The translations under genes were made by a program, and so were the position numbers. Positions 37,140-46,624 of a stretch of 64,000 bases of DNA are shown here, piece by piece. This DNA is from Arsukibacterium sp. Lineage in GTDB: Bacteria > Pseudomonadota > Gammaproteobacteria > Enterobacterales > Alteromonadaceae. The notes beneath the pieces were generated by a model, which made no database searches, was not told where the DNA came from, and was given only the letters and a program-made list of their open reading frames with translations. Within the stretch, counting starts at the first letter, position 1, and each line of letters starts with the position of its first letter. The DNA lies in assembly GCF_018402695.1 (NCBI RefSeq), contig NZ_JAGYIM010000019.1, positions 248,001 to 312,000 on the forward strand. Direction: 5' to 3'.

Positions 37140-38162
37140 TTAACTCGGCCCGCACCTGATTGAAAGTTGGGCTTTGATATACCGCCATAATTTTTGGGCA
37201 TATTCAGGATCAGTGGCGTAGCCTGCTGCCTGCAATTCATTAAAATAGGCAGCAGGCTCCGCGGTTACCTGCAATGCTTGCTGATAACGCGGGTTGTCAC
37301 TGATAAAGCTGGCATAGTCTTGCAGGCTTTGCTCTGGCGAGCCGTACGAGCGAAACCTTGCCTGCTCTTTCTGGGCTACCCCACCCCGGAATTCCAGCGT
37401 ATCGACTACCGCACTGTCGCCCTGCCAATTGTTATTAGCTTTAATGCCGAACAAATTAAAACTGTTATCACCTTTGGCGGTTTTAATCATGCGCTGACCC
37501 CAGCCAGTTTCAAGTGCGGCCTGGGCAATCATTGCCATTGGGTCCAGCCCCAGCGCTTTTGCTGCCTGCTTTGCCGCCGGCAATAATTTACGGACAAATT
37601 CCTGTGGCGAGCTAATCTGCCAGTCTGCTTGTTTTAACGGTGAAGTGGCAGCCGTTTCAGCAGGTGCTGTGTTACTGGCATTTAACGGTGCAGCGGCTGG
37701 CGACTGAACAATGGCCTGCAATGCCTGTCTTACCCCGGCGCTGATTTCGCTGTTGTTTACTGCCTTGCTGGCGTCGGGCCGCTGTGGCAGCGGATTAAAA
37801 CTGGCCGAGCCTGGCATCTTAAGGTCTGCATCTTTGGCCGGACGATTTACTCCGGCCGTTGGGTCAAGCTGCTGTACCAGTAAATCGGCCAGACCCAGTG
37901 CGCCTTTCTGAGCTAAATCGGTAGATAACTGACTGTCATGCATATCACGATAAAACTCCGTGGTCTGACTATTCATCATGCCTTCGGCTTCAAATGCAGA
38001 GTTGGCTTTACGCATACTGGTTAGCAGCATACTCATAAAAATAGCTTCGAACTGCTCCGCAGCCTGCCGTAACCCGGCTTTTTCATCGGTTTTGGCCTCA
38101 GTTCTGATATTCTGCAGGCTGTTGACATCATGATAAGACACTTGGGTTTTAGTCAGGCTCAT
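37140..38162 (-). CDS. flgJ: FlgJ, rod-capping protein with peptidoglycan hydrolase domain
   Basis: This 340-residue two-domain protein has an N-terminal rod-binding domain (about 30-110; FEAIFMSMLLTSMRKANSAFE) and a C-terminal glucosaminidase domain (GH73, about 185-335). The latter includes the catalytic Glu in AQAALETGWGQRM and the SFNLFGIKA motif. A Pro/Ala/Ser-rich linker separates them. It opens a hole in the cell wall for the growing rod. It starts one base after the flgI stop. Confidence 0.95.
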   Translation of the reverse strand: MSLTKTQVSYHDVNSLQNIRTEAKTDEKAGLRQAAEQFEAIFMSMLLTSMRKANSAFEAEGMMNSQTTEFYRDMHDSQLSTDLAQKGALGLADLLVQQLDPTAGVNRPAKDADLKMPGSASFNPLPQRPDASKAVNNSEISAGVRQALQAIVQSPAAAPLNASNTAPAETAATSPLKQADWQISSPQEFVRKLLPAAKQAAKALGLDPMAMIAQAALETGWGQRMIKTAKGDNSFNLFGIKANNNWQGDSAVVDTLEFRGGVAQKEQARFRSYGSPEQSLQDYASFISDNPRYQQALQVTAEPAAYFNELQAAGYATDPEYAQKLWRYIKAQLSIRCGPS

Positions 38163-38163
38163 G

Positions 38164-39258
38164 TTAGATCACCACCAGCTCGCCATGGATGGCGCCAGCT
38201 TCTTTTAGTGCCTCTAAAATGGCCATTAAATCGCCCGGTGCTGCACCTACCGCATTTACGGTGCGAACCAAATCGTCCAGCGTCACGCCCGGGTCGAATT
38301 TAAACATCCGCGAGTTTTCCCGGGTAACATCAATAATTGAATTCTCCTCTATTGCCGTCACGCCCTCACCAAAGGGGTTTGGCTGCACCACCTCTGGGTT
38401 CTCGGCAATGGTGACTGTTAAACCGCCATGGGTAACCGCCGCCGGAAACAGTCTGACGTCTTTACCGATAACGATAGTACCGGTTCGGGAGTTGATAATA
38501 ATCTTGGCTGAATGATCGGCCGGCTCAAACTCCAGATTTTCCAGGGTAGACAAATACGACACCCGTTGCGACATGTCGCGCGGTGCCCTGACTTGCACAG
38601 AGCTGGCATCCTGAGAGTAAGCCGTTTCCGGCCCCATAAACTGATTAATCACCTCAGCCAGTCTTTTTGAGGTCGTAAAATCAGCCCGCTTTAAATTAAA
38701 GGTAATAAAGTCGCCATTACCAAAAGGAGAGATCACTTCGCGCTCAACCATGGCCCCATTAGGAATGCGCCCTACCGTTGGCGTATTGACCAGAATGCGT
38801 GAGCCGTCCAGGCCTTCAGCCCCAAGGCCGCTGACAATTAAACTGCCCTGAGCAATCGCATATACATTGCCATCAAGGCCGGTTAAAAACGTCTGCAGCA
38901 AGGTTCCACCGCGCAAGCTTTTGGCACTGCCGACAGAGGACACGGTTATATCAATAGTCTGCCCGGGCTTGGCAAATGCCGGTAACTCCGCATGCACCGC
39001 CACCGCCGCCACATTTTTTATCTGGCTGCGCTGCCCCGCCGGCATGTTGATGCCGAAATTTGCCAGCATGGTACGAAAGCTCTGCTCGGTAAACGGGCTT
39101 TGTTCACCGGTGCCCGGCAATCCCACCACCAAACCATAGCCCACCAGCTGGTTAGACCGCACCCCATCGATATCGGCAACATCTTTGATCCGAGCCGCCT
39201 CTGCCGGTAATATCGCAAGGAATACCAGCAGAGCGCCAAGCCATTTTATCCGCAACAT
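38164..39258 (-). CDS. flgI: FlgI, flagellar P-ring protein
   Basis: This precursor of about 364 residues starts at 39258 ([22 protein letters not shown]), a Sec signal peptide of 20-21 residues with GAGGAAAG upstream. A longer upstream reading is not needed. The mature N-terminus [21 protein letters not shown] is conserved in all P-ring proteins. The tail has [24 protein letters not shown], also standard. The P ring is the periplasmic bushing of the rod. Confidence 0.97.
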   Translation of the reverse strand: MLRIKWLGALLVFLAILPAEAARIKDVADIDGVRSNQLVGYGLVVGLPGTGEQSPFTEQSFRTMLANFGINMPAGQRSQIKNVAAVAVHAELPAFAKPGQTIDITVSSVGSAKSLRGGTLLQTFLTGLDGNVYAIAQGSLIVSGLGAEGLDGSRILVNTPTVGRIPNGAMVEREVISPFGNGDFITFNLKRADFTTSKRLAEVINQFMGPETAYSQDASSVQVRAPRDMSQRVSYLSTLENLEFEPADHSAKIIINSRTGTIVIGKDVRLFPAAVTHGGLTVTIAENPEVVQPNPFGEGVTAIEENSIIDVTRENSRMFKFDPGVTLDDLVRTVNAVGAAPGDLMAILEALKEAGAIHGELVVI

Positions 39259-39320
39259 AGTCTTTCCTCTGAAAAAGTCATCTGGGCACTTCAAAGTGCT
39301 GATTAACATCGCCACATTGC

Positions 39321-40007
39321 TCAGAATGGCCACAGCGGGCCATTAAAGAAACGGTTCAGCCAGCCGGGTGACTGGCCATAATGATGCGCACCGGTGCCAC
39401 TGTATTCAATGCGGGCATTAGCAATCTTGTTTGATTCAACGGTGTTATTGACATCAACGTCCTGTGGCCGGATCACCCCGGTTAAGCGGATATATTCTTT
39501 ACCGGTATTTAAGGTTAACCACTTTTCGCCACGAATAACTAAATTGCCGTTGGCCATCACCTGCAATACATTGACTGAAATATCGCCCACCAGACTGTTA
39601 CTTTGATCTGCTTTGGCATCACCGGTAAATTCCGAGTTAGAGCTCGCGCCAAATTGCAACACATTGCCGGCAACAGATACTGCCCGGCCACCGAGGCCAA
39701 TCATTGGATCAACACTGACACTGCTTTCTTTTTCAGTTTCGTGTTTTGCTTGCTTCGACGCCTGAGTCCGCTCGCGCAGTACGACAGTAATAATGTCGCC
39801 CTCATGCCGCGCTTTATTATCAGAATACAAGTTATTGGAGTGATGCTGGGCAAACAGCGAGCCGGTTTTCAGCACCGGCCGCGGTGCCGGTTCCGGCGGT
39901 ATTGGCGAATAATAGGGATCATCTTCAAAAGGCTGCTGGGTCGCTGCGCATGAAGATAATAATACTGCTGCCACAATTGCTGATAAAACCGAAACAAGAA
40001 TACGCAT
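39321..40007 (-). CDS. flgH: FlgH, flagellar L-ring lipoprotein
   Basis: This 228-residue outer-membrane lipoprotein has a signal peptide ending in the lipobox LLSSC (Cys near residue 20). Conserved blocks are [28 protein letters not shown] and [30 protein letters not shown], the L-ring signature. It lies between flgG and flgI. Confidence 0.97.
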   Translation of the reverse strand: MRILVSVLSAIVAAVLLSSCAATQQPFEDDPYYSPIPPEPAPRPVLKTGSLFAQHHSNNLYSDNKARHEGDIITVVLRERTQASKQAKHETEKESSVSVDPMIGLGGRAVSVAGNVLQFGASSNSEFTGDAKADQSNSLVGDISVNVLQVMANGNLVIRGEKWLTLNTGKEYIRLTGVIRPQDVDVNNTVESNKIANARIEYSGTGAHHYGQSPGWLNRFFNGPLWPF

Positions 40008-40018
40008 AACCCCTCCGC

Positions 40019-40807
40019 TTATAATTGCTGAATAGCAAAACCCAGCATCTGATCGACCGAGGAAATAACTTTTGAATTCATCTCATAAACCCGCTGCGAT
40101 TCAATCAGACTGACCAGCTCTTCCGTAACATTGACATTAGACGTTTCCAGCGAGCCCTGAACAATAATGCCCAGTCCCTCCAGACCCGGAATGCCCTGCA
40201 CCGGATCGCCACTGACCGCGGTTTCTTTAAACAGATTTTGTCCCGTCGGTTCTAAGCCAGCCGGGTTAATAAAGTTGGTAACGGTTAACTGGCCCAGCAC
40301 GGCATTATCAACCTGGCCTGCCAGACGCACCGACACTTCGCCATCCTGAGACACGGTAATACTGGTGGCATCAGGCGGAATCACAATATTGGGCTGCACC
40401 TGAAAACCGGCACCAGAGGTTACCAGATTGCCGTCGCCATCCACCGTGAACTGGCCGTTTCTGGTATAAGAAGTTGTCCCGTCCGGCATCAGCACTTCAA
40501 AAAAGCCATGGCCCTGGATCATCATATCCAGACTGTTTTCAGTGGTTATCATATTGCCTTGGGTAAAGTTCTTCTGCGTGGCCACCACTTTGGTACCGGC
40601 GCCGATCATCAAACCGTTTGGCAACTCAGAGTTTTGCGACGAACGTCCACCAGGCTGATTAACGTTCTGATAGAGCAAGTCTTCAAACACTGCCCGGCTT
40701 TTTTTGAAGCCAACTGTGCTGGCGTTTGCCAGGTTATTTGAAATAACCGAAATATCGCGTTGCTTTGCGTCTAATCCGGTTTTACTTATCCACAGAGCTG
40801 GATGCAT
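40019..40807 (-). CDS. flgG: FlgG, distal rod protein
   Basis: This 262-residue protein has the standard length. N-terminal MHPALWISKTGLDAKQRDIS and VISNNLANASTVGFKKSRA, and C-terminal LETSNVNVTEELVSLIESQR with VYEMNSKVISSVDQML, are highly characteristic of FlgG. It forms the distal rod, following flgF by 37 bases. Confidence 0.97.
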   Translation of the reverse strand: MHPALWISKTGLDAKQRDISVISNNLANASTVGFKKSRAVFEDLLYQNVNQPGGRSSQNSELPNGLMIGAGTKVVATQKNFTQGNMITTENSLDMMIQGHGFFEVLMPDGTTSYTRNGQFTVDGDGNLVTSGAGFQVQPNIVIPPDATSITVSQDGEVSVRLAGQVDNAVLGQLTVTNFINPAGLEPTGQNLFKETAVSGDPVQGIPGLEGLGIIVQGSLETSNVNVTEELVSLIESQRVYEMNSKVISSVDQMLGFAIQQL

Positions 40808-40844
40808 CTGCTACCTCCCGGGCTGTCGCCCATTAATCAGTTAA

Positions 40845-41591
40845 CTAGCCCATGATCCGTAGCAAAGCATTCTGCTGGCGGTCCATTTCTTCGGCACTCT
40901 TCATCATTTTCACCTGCAGCTCAAACTGACGCTGCAGGCTTATCATATAAGTCATTTCACCCACGGCATTAACATTGCTGCCCTCATAGGCGCCATGTAA
41001 CAGGCTGACGTTGATATCTGCCGCTGCCGGCTGGCCGTCTTTGCGCCGGAACAAGCCGTCAGTACCCTTGGTAAGATCGGCATACACTGGATTAACCAGT
41101 TTTATCCGGCCAACTTCTTCCAGCGCATTCGCTGGCGCGCCCTGCGGCAACGCACTAATAGTGCCGTCCTGACCAATTTCTAATTTAGCCAGCGGCACCG
41201 GCAACTGGATTGGGCCGCCATCGCCAATGACTGCCCGGCCGCTTGCTGTCTCCAACATGCCTGTGGGGCTAAGTTGTAAGTTACCAGCGCGGGTGTAGGC
41301 TTCGTTGCCATCTTCATCCTGCACGGCAAACCAGCCATCCCCCTGGATAGCAATATCCAGCTCCCGCTCAGTCATGATCATTGGGCCGGCGTCAAAGTTT
41401 TGACCTGGCTGTTCCGTCATGGCAAACACTCTGGATGGCAGGCCTTCACCAAATGCCTGCATAGCACGGGCCTGTTCAAAATCGGCTTTAAAGCCAACGG
41501 TATTGCTGTTAGCCAGGTTGTTTGCCCGCACGCTGATGCCATGCATATTTTCTTTGGCACCACTCATGGCGATGTATAACAAATGGTCCAT
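40845..41591 (-). CDS. flgF: FlgF, proximal rod protein
   Basis: This 248-residue protein has MDHLLYIAMSGAKENMHGI and RANNLANSNTVGFKADFEQ at its N-terminus, and GSNVNAVGEMTYMISLQRQFE near the end, typical of FlgF. It is the first gene of the flgFGHIJKL operon, 35 bases after the -24/-12 promoter at 41626-41640, and follows flgE with a terminator between. Confidence 0.97.
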   Translation of the reverse strand: MDHLLYIAMSGAKENMHGISVRANNLANSNTVGFKADFEQARAMQAFGEGLPSRVFAMTEQPGQNFDAGPMIMTERELDIAIQGDGWFAVQDEDGNEAYTRAGNLQLSPTGMLETASGRAVIGDGGPIQLPVPLAKLEIGQDGTISALPQGAPANALEEVGRIKLVNPVYADLTKGTDGLFRRKDGQPAAADINVSLLHGAYEGSNVNAVGEMTYMISLQRQFELQVKMMKSAEEMDRQQNALLRIMG

Positions 41592-41625
41592 AACGCGCTC
41601 CGTTAAACGTCTCTGCTATTGTAAA

Positions 41626-41640
41626 GCAACTTTAATGCCA
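41626..41640 (-). promoter_or_regulatory. sigma54 (-24/-12) promoter of flgFGHIJKL
   Basis: TGGCAT-TAAAG-TTGC on the minus strand, 14 of the expected essential features including GG/GC spacing; one mismatch to TGGCAC-N5-TTGC. It lies between the flgE terminator and flgF. Confidence 0.82.
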
Positions 41641-41667
41641 GTTAGCTTAAGAATCTAAATTGGATAA

Positions 41668-41695
41668 AAAAACGCCACCAGAAGGTAGCGTTTTT
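41668..41695 (-). terminator. Terminator of the flgBCDE operon
   Basis: AAAAACGC and GCGTTTTT arms plus an ACC/GGT inner pair (one C-A mismatch), loop AGAA. In the minus direction it ends in a T run. It lies 22 bases after the flgE stop and separates it from the flgF promoter. Confidence 0.8.
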
Positions 41696-41717
41696 GAGCG
41701 TAGGAAGGGGGTTAAAC

Positions 41718-43022
41718 TTAACGGATCTGCAGGACGGTCTGTTGCAGGGTGCTGTTAACCTCTAATGCCCGTGAGTTGGCCTGGAAGTTACGCTGCGCAC
41801 TGATTAAATCAACCAGCTCCGTGGTCAGGTTAACGTTGGACTGCTCGAGCGCCGACGCATTTACCGCCCCGAAAGTACCAGTATTGCCCTGGCCGCCGAT
41901 AGGCTCGCCTGAGGTCAGGCTTTGCTTCCAGGAGGTATTACCGACCTGTTTTAAGCCCTGGACATTAGCAAAGCGTACCAGTGTTACCTGCGCCAGGTAT
42001 GATGAGTCGCCGTTGCTGTAAGTGGCAAGAACACGCCCAAATGAATCAATATCTACGCCGGTCAGGCTGCCTACAGTCGTACCATCCTGGCTCAGGTTAT
42101 TGACATCAAAGCCTGAAGCATATTGCGTGGGTGCCCGCGTGCCCGAAGCATCCCGAAAGTTAACTACCACGTCATTTGCATACTGGGCACCGTTAGTTAA
42201 ATAGCCGTTTGCCGGGTCATTTAATAATGCGGCAGGCAAGCGTACTTCCGGAATACCCAAGGTCGTATCAAAATTACCACTCGAATCGAAATAAATATCG
42301 TCACCCGGAATGGGGGAAGCGGTTTGGTCATCCCATACGACAAATGTTTCCCACTGTGATGGATCTGGCGCAGTGGTATCCACTTTCCTGAAATAGGTGG
42401 TCAGAATATGCGACTCACCCAAACTATCGTACACCGTAACTGAGGTGGAGTGATTGTATGTCGCACGATCGGTGGCATCAAACCCCAGACTTGCGGTTTC
42501 CAGCGCCCTTGAATCGACATTCATGCTAAGAAACACATTGTTGGTTTCGCGTGGTGCCCCTGCTGACGTTGGAATAGCAATAGGTGATGACGTACTTAAG
42601 CTCACTGAACTGTTCTCACCCGTTACCGGATCAACGGTAAACCCCTGCAAAAAGTTGCCGCGGTTATCGACAATAAAGTTATCTTTATTCAGCTTAAAAG
42701 CACCGGAACGGGTGTAGGTTAAATCCTGTGATTGTAAATCAGGTGTTGTTGCAAAAAAGCCTTCACCAGTAATTGCCAGGTCCAGAGAGTTATTAGTAAA
42801 TTGCAATGACCCCTGGTTAAACTGCTGGGCAACTGTAGCCGTAGTAACACCATCACCCACTTTGGTTCTACCCGATGAAAAAATAGATGTTGCATAAACA
42901 TCGGCAAATTCAGCACGAGACTCCTTAAAGCCGGTGGTGTTGACGTTGGCAATGTTATTTGCCGTGGTATCCAGATCTTTCTGGGCAGCAGCCAGGCCGC
43001 TTAACGCTATTTGAAAACTCAT
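41718..43022 (-). CDS. flgE: FlgE, flagellar hook protein
   Basis: This 434-residue hook subunit begins MSFQIALSGLAAAQKDLDTT and continues NNIANVNTTGFKESRAEF. It ends with SNVNLTTELVDLISAQRNFQ and NSRALEVNSTLQQTVLQIR, both highly conserved. The middle is a variable hook domain. It is the last gene of flgBCDE and is exported after FlgD caps the growing hook. Confidence 0.97.
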   Translation of the reverse strand: MSFQIALSGLAAAQKDLDTTANNIANVNTTGFKESRAEFADVYATSIFSSGRTKVGDGVTTATVAQQFNQGSLQFTNNSLDLAITGEGFFATTPDLQSQDLTYTRSGAFKLNKDNFIVDNRGNFLQGFTVDPVTGENSSVSLSTSSPIAIPTSAGAPRETNNVFLSMNVDSRALETASLGFDATDRATYNHSTSVTVYDSLGESHILTTYFRKVDTTAPDPSQWETFVVWDDQTASPIPGDDIYFDSSGNFDTTLGIPEVRLPAALLNDPANGYLTNGAQYANDVVVNFRDASGTRAPTQYASGFDVNNLSQDGTTVGSLTGVDIDSFGRVLATYSNGDSSYLAQVTLVRFANVQGLKQVGNTSWKQSLTSGEPIGGQGNTGTFGAVNASALEQSNVNLTTELVDLISAQRNFQANSRALEVNSTLQQTVLQIR

Positions 43023-43047
43023 AAATCACCTCACCTTAAACGGTTGC

Positions 43048-43746
43048 TTAACCGTAAGAAACTTCCAGAACATCAGTTAATTTTACTGCCCCTAACCCAA
43101 CCAGATTAAGAGTAATTCCTTTGCCATTGCCTGCCAGGCTTACGCTGGATACCGGGGTAAACACATTTACTGGTATCGACTCGTTCTCCCCGGCAAAACT
43201 GGCTTCAACTTTAATTTTGTAGACACCGGGTGGCATTGGTTCACCATTAGCATCAGTGCCATCCCAGACAAATTCGTTTTTACCCATTGCCGGGCTGTTG
43301 ACGTCAAAATTGGTGACCAACTCGCCGTTGGGCTTTTCAATCCTAACCCGCATATTGTCCGCTGCCCGATCGAGATTTATGTGGCCCCGCGATAAGGAGT
43401 CACCGGTAAACACAATTTCATCTGACTGTGTCAGTACCGTGCGGCCAACCAGCGACGAGGCCTGCAATGCCTGGTTAGAGGTCATACTTTCAGAAAGCCC
43501 TTTAAAACTCTCGTTAAGTGAACCAATACCATCAGCCATAGTAAAATTAGTCATTTGGGCAATCATCTGATCATTTTCCACCGGCTTGGTGGGATCCTGA
43601 TAAGCCAGTTGCTGGGTCAGCAACGCAAAAAAGTCAGACTGGGTCAGGGCGCCGTTATTTTTTTCCGGCACTTTATTGCCGTTTTCCCAGTACATGCCAT
43701 CTAATGCAGGGTTAGTATTGGTCGGGTTATTGTTAATAGTACTCAT
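43048..43746 (-). CDS. flgD: FlgD, hook-capping scaffold protein
   Basis: This 232-residue protein has LTQSDFFALLTQQLAYQDPTK and DNDQMIAQMTNFTMADG-like helices, then a FnIII/FlgD_ig region with DGTDANGEPMPPGVYKIKV. It caps the rod and hook so FlgE can polymerise. It lies between flgC and flgE. Confidence 0.96.
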   Translation of the reverse strand: MSTINNNPTNTNPALDGMYWENGNKVPEKNNGALTQSDFFALLTQQLAYQDPTKPVENDQMIAQMTNFTMADGIGSLNESFKGLSESMTSNQALQASSLVGRTVLTQSDEIVFTGDSLSRGHINLDRAADNMRVRIEKPNGELVTNFDVNSPAMGKNEFVWDGTDANGEPMPPGVYKIKVEASFAGENESIPVNVFTPVSSVSLAGNGKGITLNLVGLGAVKLTDVLEVSYG

Positions 43747-43759
43747 CTGCTATTCCTTA

Positions 43760-44179
43760 TTAACTCTGGCCCATTCGCAAGGTGCGCATGATCATTTGCT
43801 TTGCTGCATCTGCGGTCTGGACGTTGGTCTCGTATGAGCGGGAAGCAGAAATCATATTGGCCATCTCTTCCATAATGTTGACATTAGGTTTGTAGATATA
43901 GCCATTTTCATCCGCCAATGGATGATTAGGCGCATACTCCACGTTAAGGGGGGCATCTGACTCGACAATACCCAACACCTTTACCCCTGCACTGTCACCC
44001 TGCTGCCGTCTTGCCTCAGATAACTCGCTGGCGAATACCGGATGACGACCACGATAGGTTTCATCCACGCTACTGCTAACGCTGTTGGCATTAGCAATAT
44101 TACTGGCTGTGGTATTCATTCGTACCGACTGTGCAGTCATGCCGCTGCCGGCAATATCAAATACTTTTGAGATGCTCAT
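43760..44179 (-). CDS. flgC: FlgC, proximal rod protein
   Basis: This 139-residue protein begins SISKVFDIAGSGMTAQSVRMNT and has NTTASNIANANSVSSS. It ends EEMANMISASRSYETNVQTAD and AAKQMIMRTLRMG, typical of FlgC. It lies two bases after flgB. Confidence 0.97.
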   Translation of the reverse strand: MSISKVFDIAGSGMTAQSVRMNTTASNIANANSVSSSVDETYRGRHPVFASELSEARRQQGDSAGVKVLGIVESDAPLNVEYAPNHPLADENGYIYKPNVNIMEEMANMISASRSYETNVQTADAAKQMIMRTLRMGQS

Positions 44180-44181
44180 AA

Positions 44182-44583
44182 TTATTGACCTGTACCGGTA
44201 AGTGCTTTTTTCAGCCCTGAAATCCGGCTATTTAGGAAAGTTAAACTGGCCTGGTACTCCAGGTTGTTTTGCATGACAGCATTGCGCTCGCGATGAATAT
44301 CCACACTGTTACCATCACCGGTGTCAGGTTGATCTGGATGACGGTATAAGCTGTCTTTCGCCATAGTGGAAGCAATATGAAAATGCTGCTCATGAGTGCG
44401 GCTGGCGCTTTGTCCCTGGCGGGACTTCGCTAATTGCAGTGCCTGCTGAAAGTCAACATCTTTGGCTTTGTAGCCCGGGGTATCAGCATTAGCAATATTT
44501 TCGGCCAACACTTCAGAGCGTTTTTCACGAATTAATAATGCATGAGGGTGCATACCAAATGCTTTTTCAAAACTGATTGCCAT
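44182..44583 (-). CDS. flgB: FlgB, proximal rod protein
   Basis: This 133-residue protein has AENIANADTPGYKAKDVDFQ, the rod-family motif, and ends NLEYQASLTFLNSRISGLKKAL. It opens the flgBCDE operon. A -24/-12 promoter lies 39 bases upstream of its ATG. Confidence 0.96.
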   Translation of the reverse strand: MAISFEKAFGMHPHALLIREKRSEVLAENIANADTPGYKAKDVDFQQALQLAKSRQGQSASRTHEQHFHIASTMAKDSLYRHPDQPDTGDGNSVDIHRERNAVMQNNLEYQASLTFLNSRISGLKKALTGTGQ

Positions 44584-44621
44584 TTTTTTGCCACCTTAAC
44601 TGGAACTATGGCAAATCAAAT

Positions 44622-44636
44622 GCAAAACACAGGCCA
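44622..44636 (-). promoter_or_regulatory. sigma54 (-24/-12) promoter of flgBCDE
   Basis: TGGCCT-GTGTT-TTGC on the minus strand, with correct GG/GC spacing. It lies between cheR (stop at 44655) and flgB. Confidence 0.75.
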
Positions 44637-44654
44637 GTTTTTCAGCAGCGGAGG

Positions 44655-45488
44655 TTAAACCTTTTTACGATAAATAATGCCAGGGTTACAGCGGAGCATT
44701 TCAAAATCGTTGTTGACACTGGAAATAGATTCTGAGGCGCCCAGAAACAAATAGCCTCTGGGATTAAGTGATTGGGCAAACTGTTTAATAATTTTTGCTT
44801 TTAAATCAGGAGAGAAGTAAATAAGCACATTGCGACAAAAAATAATATCGAATTTGCCCAACAGGGTGTAGCTGTCAAGCAGGTTTAAATGCCGAAAACT
44901 GACGTTTTTACGGACAAAATCTTTTACCCGCATCATGCCGTTGCCGCTATCTTCAAAAAACCGGCTGCGCCGCTCTGGCGATAAGCCTCTTGATAGCGCC
45001 AGGCCGTCATACTCGGCCCGCTGACAGTGTTCAAGCATGGTATTCGAAATATCGGTACCCAGAATGTTCAGGCCCAGGCTAAATGATCCCGGCCGGCTTT
45101 GCTGGTACTCCAGACCGGTCATTGCAATTGAATAGGGTTCTTGCCCAGATGAGCTGGCCGCCGACCAGATTTTCAGGGTGCGGCAACTTTTTTCCAGTTC
45201 CGGCAGAATTTGTTTTTTCAATAACTCGTAGGGATAGGTATCCCGAAACCATAAGGTCTCGTTAGTGGTCATTGCATCGATTACGGCAGAGCGTAATTGC
45301 CGCTCAAACGGGCTTAAGGTTTTACCAACCAGCTCAGATAAGGTGGCAATATTAAAACGGTTCATAAGGGGGCCAAGCCGGCTTTTTACCAGATATTGCT
45401 TGTTGTCCCCCAGCACAATGCCACACTGCTGCTCGAGAAAATCCCGAAACAGTTTATACTCGCCTTCCTGTAGCTCTTTATTGGTCAC
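44655..45488 (-). CDS. cheR: CheR, chemoreceptor glutamate methyltransferase
   Basis: This 277-residue enzyme methylates glutamates on chemoreceptors with SAM. The N-terminal helical domain is followed by the SAM fold: IWSAASSSGQEPYSIAM is the CheR motif I, and FDIIFCRNVLIYFSPDLK is the conserved catalytic-domain block. It lies 16 bases after cheV, in the Vibrio-like cheV-cheR-flgB order. Confidence 0.97.
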   Translation of the reverse strand: MTNKELQEGEYKLFRDFLEQQCGIVLGDNKQYLVKSRLGPLMNRFNIATLSELVGKTLSPFERQLRSAVIDAMTTNETLWFRDTYPYELLKKQILPELEKSCRTLKIWSAASSSGQEPYSIAMTGLEYQQSRPGSFSLGLNILGTDISNTMLEHCQRAEYDGLALSRGLSPERRSRFFEDSGNGMMRVKDFVRKNVSFRHLNLLDSYTLLGKFDIIFCRNVLIYFSPDLKAKIIKQFAQSLNPRGYLFLGASESISSVNNDFEMLRCNPGIIYRKKV

Positions 45489-45504
45489 TACTCGCCCTTA
45501 GCGC

Positions 45505-46434
45505 TTATTTTGCGTGCAGCCACTTTTGCACCGACTCTGCCAGTTCATCCGGATTAAATTTCGCAATAAAATCGTTGGCGCCCACTTTTTGCACCATTTG
45601 CTGGTTAAACACGCCACTTAACGAGGTATGCAAAATAACATGCAGGTTTTTCAGTTGTGGATCAAGCCTTATCTCTGCGGTAAGGGTATAGCCATCCATT
45701 TCCGGCATTTCTATGTCAGAGATCAGTAAACCCACTTTTTCGGTAACTGATGCTTCACATTCTTTCGCAACCTGTTGTAGATAGGTGAGCGCTTCGCGGC
45801 CATTGTTGACCAGGTGCATTTTAACCCCCAGCCCCTCCAGCGCTCTTTTTACCTGGTTGCGGGCTACGGTGGAATCATCAGCAATTAATATCAGCCGGTC
45901 TCCCAGGTCGCTGCTAATGGTTGCCGTATCTATGTCATCACTTATTGTGGTTGGCGACGGTGAGATCTCTTCCAGAATTTTCTCTACATCGAGTATTTCG
46001 ATCAGTTCTTTGTCAATCTCGGTGACCGCCGTCAAATAGCTCTGCTTACCGCCGGTTCCCTTTGGCGGCGGCATTATTGCTTCCCAGTTTATATTAATAA
46101 TGCGGTCCACTGAACTGACCAGGAACCCCTGCACTGAACGATTATACTCGGCGATAATGATAAAGGCAGTTCTGAGATCGGCAACCGGCTTACCACCGGT
46201 TGCCAGGCTAAGATCTATTACTGAAATAGTCTGCCCTCTGATATGGGCAATACCCCGCACATATTTATTCCGTCTGGGAATGGCAGTCAGCGCTGGACAT
46301 TGTAGTACTTCGCGTACTTTAAATACGTTGATGCCATATCGTTGCTGGCCGGCCAATTTAAACATCAGCAACTCCAGGCGGTTCTGACCGACGAGTTGGG
46401 TGCGCTGATTGACGGAATCTAATATGCTGGCCAT
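45505..46434 (-). CDS. cheV: CheV, coupling/receiver hybrid chemotaxis protein
   Basis: This 309-residue protein has an N-terminal CheW-like domain (about 15-165; INVFKVREVLQCP, RGIAHIRGQTISVIDL) and a C-terminal receiver (about 180-305; ILIADDS, phospho-Asp in LLISDIEMPEMDGY, HTSLSG). It couples receptors to CheA and adapts by phosphorylation. Start is ATG at 46434 with GGAG upstream. A weaker -24/-12 candidate is at 46494-46508. Confidence 0.96.
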   Translation of the reverse strand: MASILDSVNQRTQLVGQNRLELLMFKLAGQQRYGINVFKVREVLQCPALTAIPRRNKYVRGIAHIRGQTISVIDLSLATGGKPVADLRTAFIIIAEYNRSVQGFLVSSVDRIININWEAIMPPPKGTGGKQSYLTAVTEIDKELIEILDVEKILEEISPSPTTISDDIDTATISSDLGDRLILIADDSTVARNQVKRALEGLGVKMHLVNNGREALTYLQQVAKECEASVTEKVGLLISDIEMPEMDGYTLTAEIRLDPQLKNLHVILHTSLSGVFNQQMVQKVGANDFIAKFNPDELAESVQKWLHAK

Positions 46435-46457
46435 ATGCCACTCCTGTTACTACATTC

Positions 46458-46472
46458 TGGCGTTATTATTGC
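46458..46472 (+). promoter_or_regulatory. sigma54 (-24/-12) promoter of flgA, inside an inverted repeat
   Basis: TGGCGT-TATTA-TTGC has GG/GC spacing as required and points at flgA. Transcription would start near 46484, giving a leader of about 140 bases. The site is embedded in the inverted repeat GGCGTTA-9 bases-TAACGCC (46459-46481), which could bind a regulator. Confidence 0.6.
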
Positions 46473-46493
46473 AGTAACGCCTGTGGCGATATC

Positions 46494-46508
46494 ACAATGA
46501 AGCAGCCA
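46494..46508 (-). promoter_or_regulatory. Possible -24/-12 promoter of cheV-cheR
   Basis: TGGCTG-CTTCA-TTGT on the minus strand. The GG is right but the -12 reads GT instead of GC, so this is weak. It lies 60 bases upstream of the cheV ATG. Confidence 0.3.
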
Positions 46509-46624
46509 GAGTAAATTGCAACAGGCACTAAACCCGTTTATGTGGTTCAGCCACCTTGCAATATTAATTTAAGTTACACCGGCAATAGTATAACTGTTAG
46601 CCCCCAAAGCATAGCTGAAACCAT

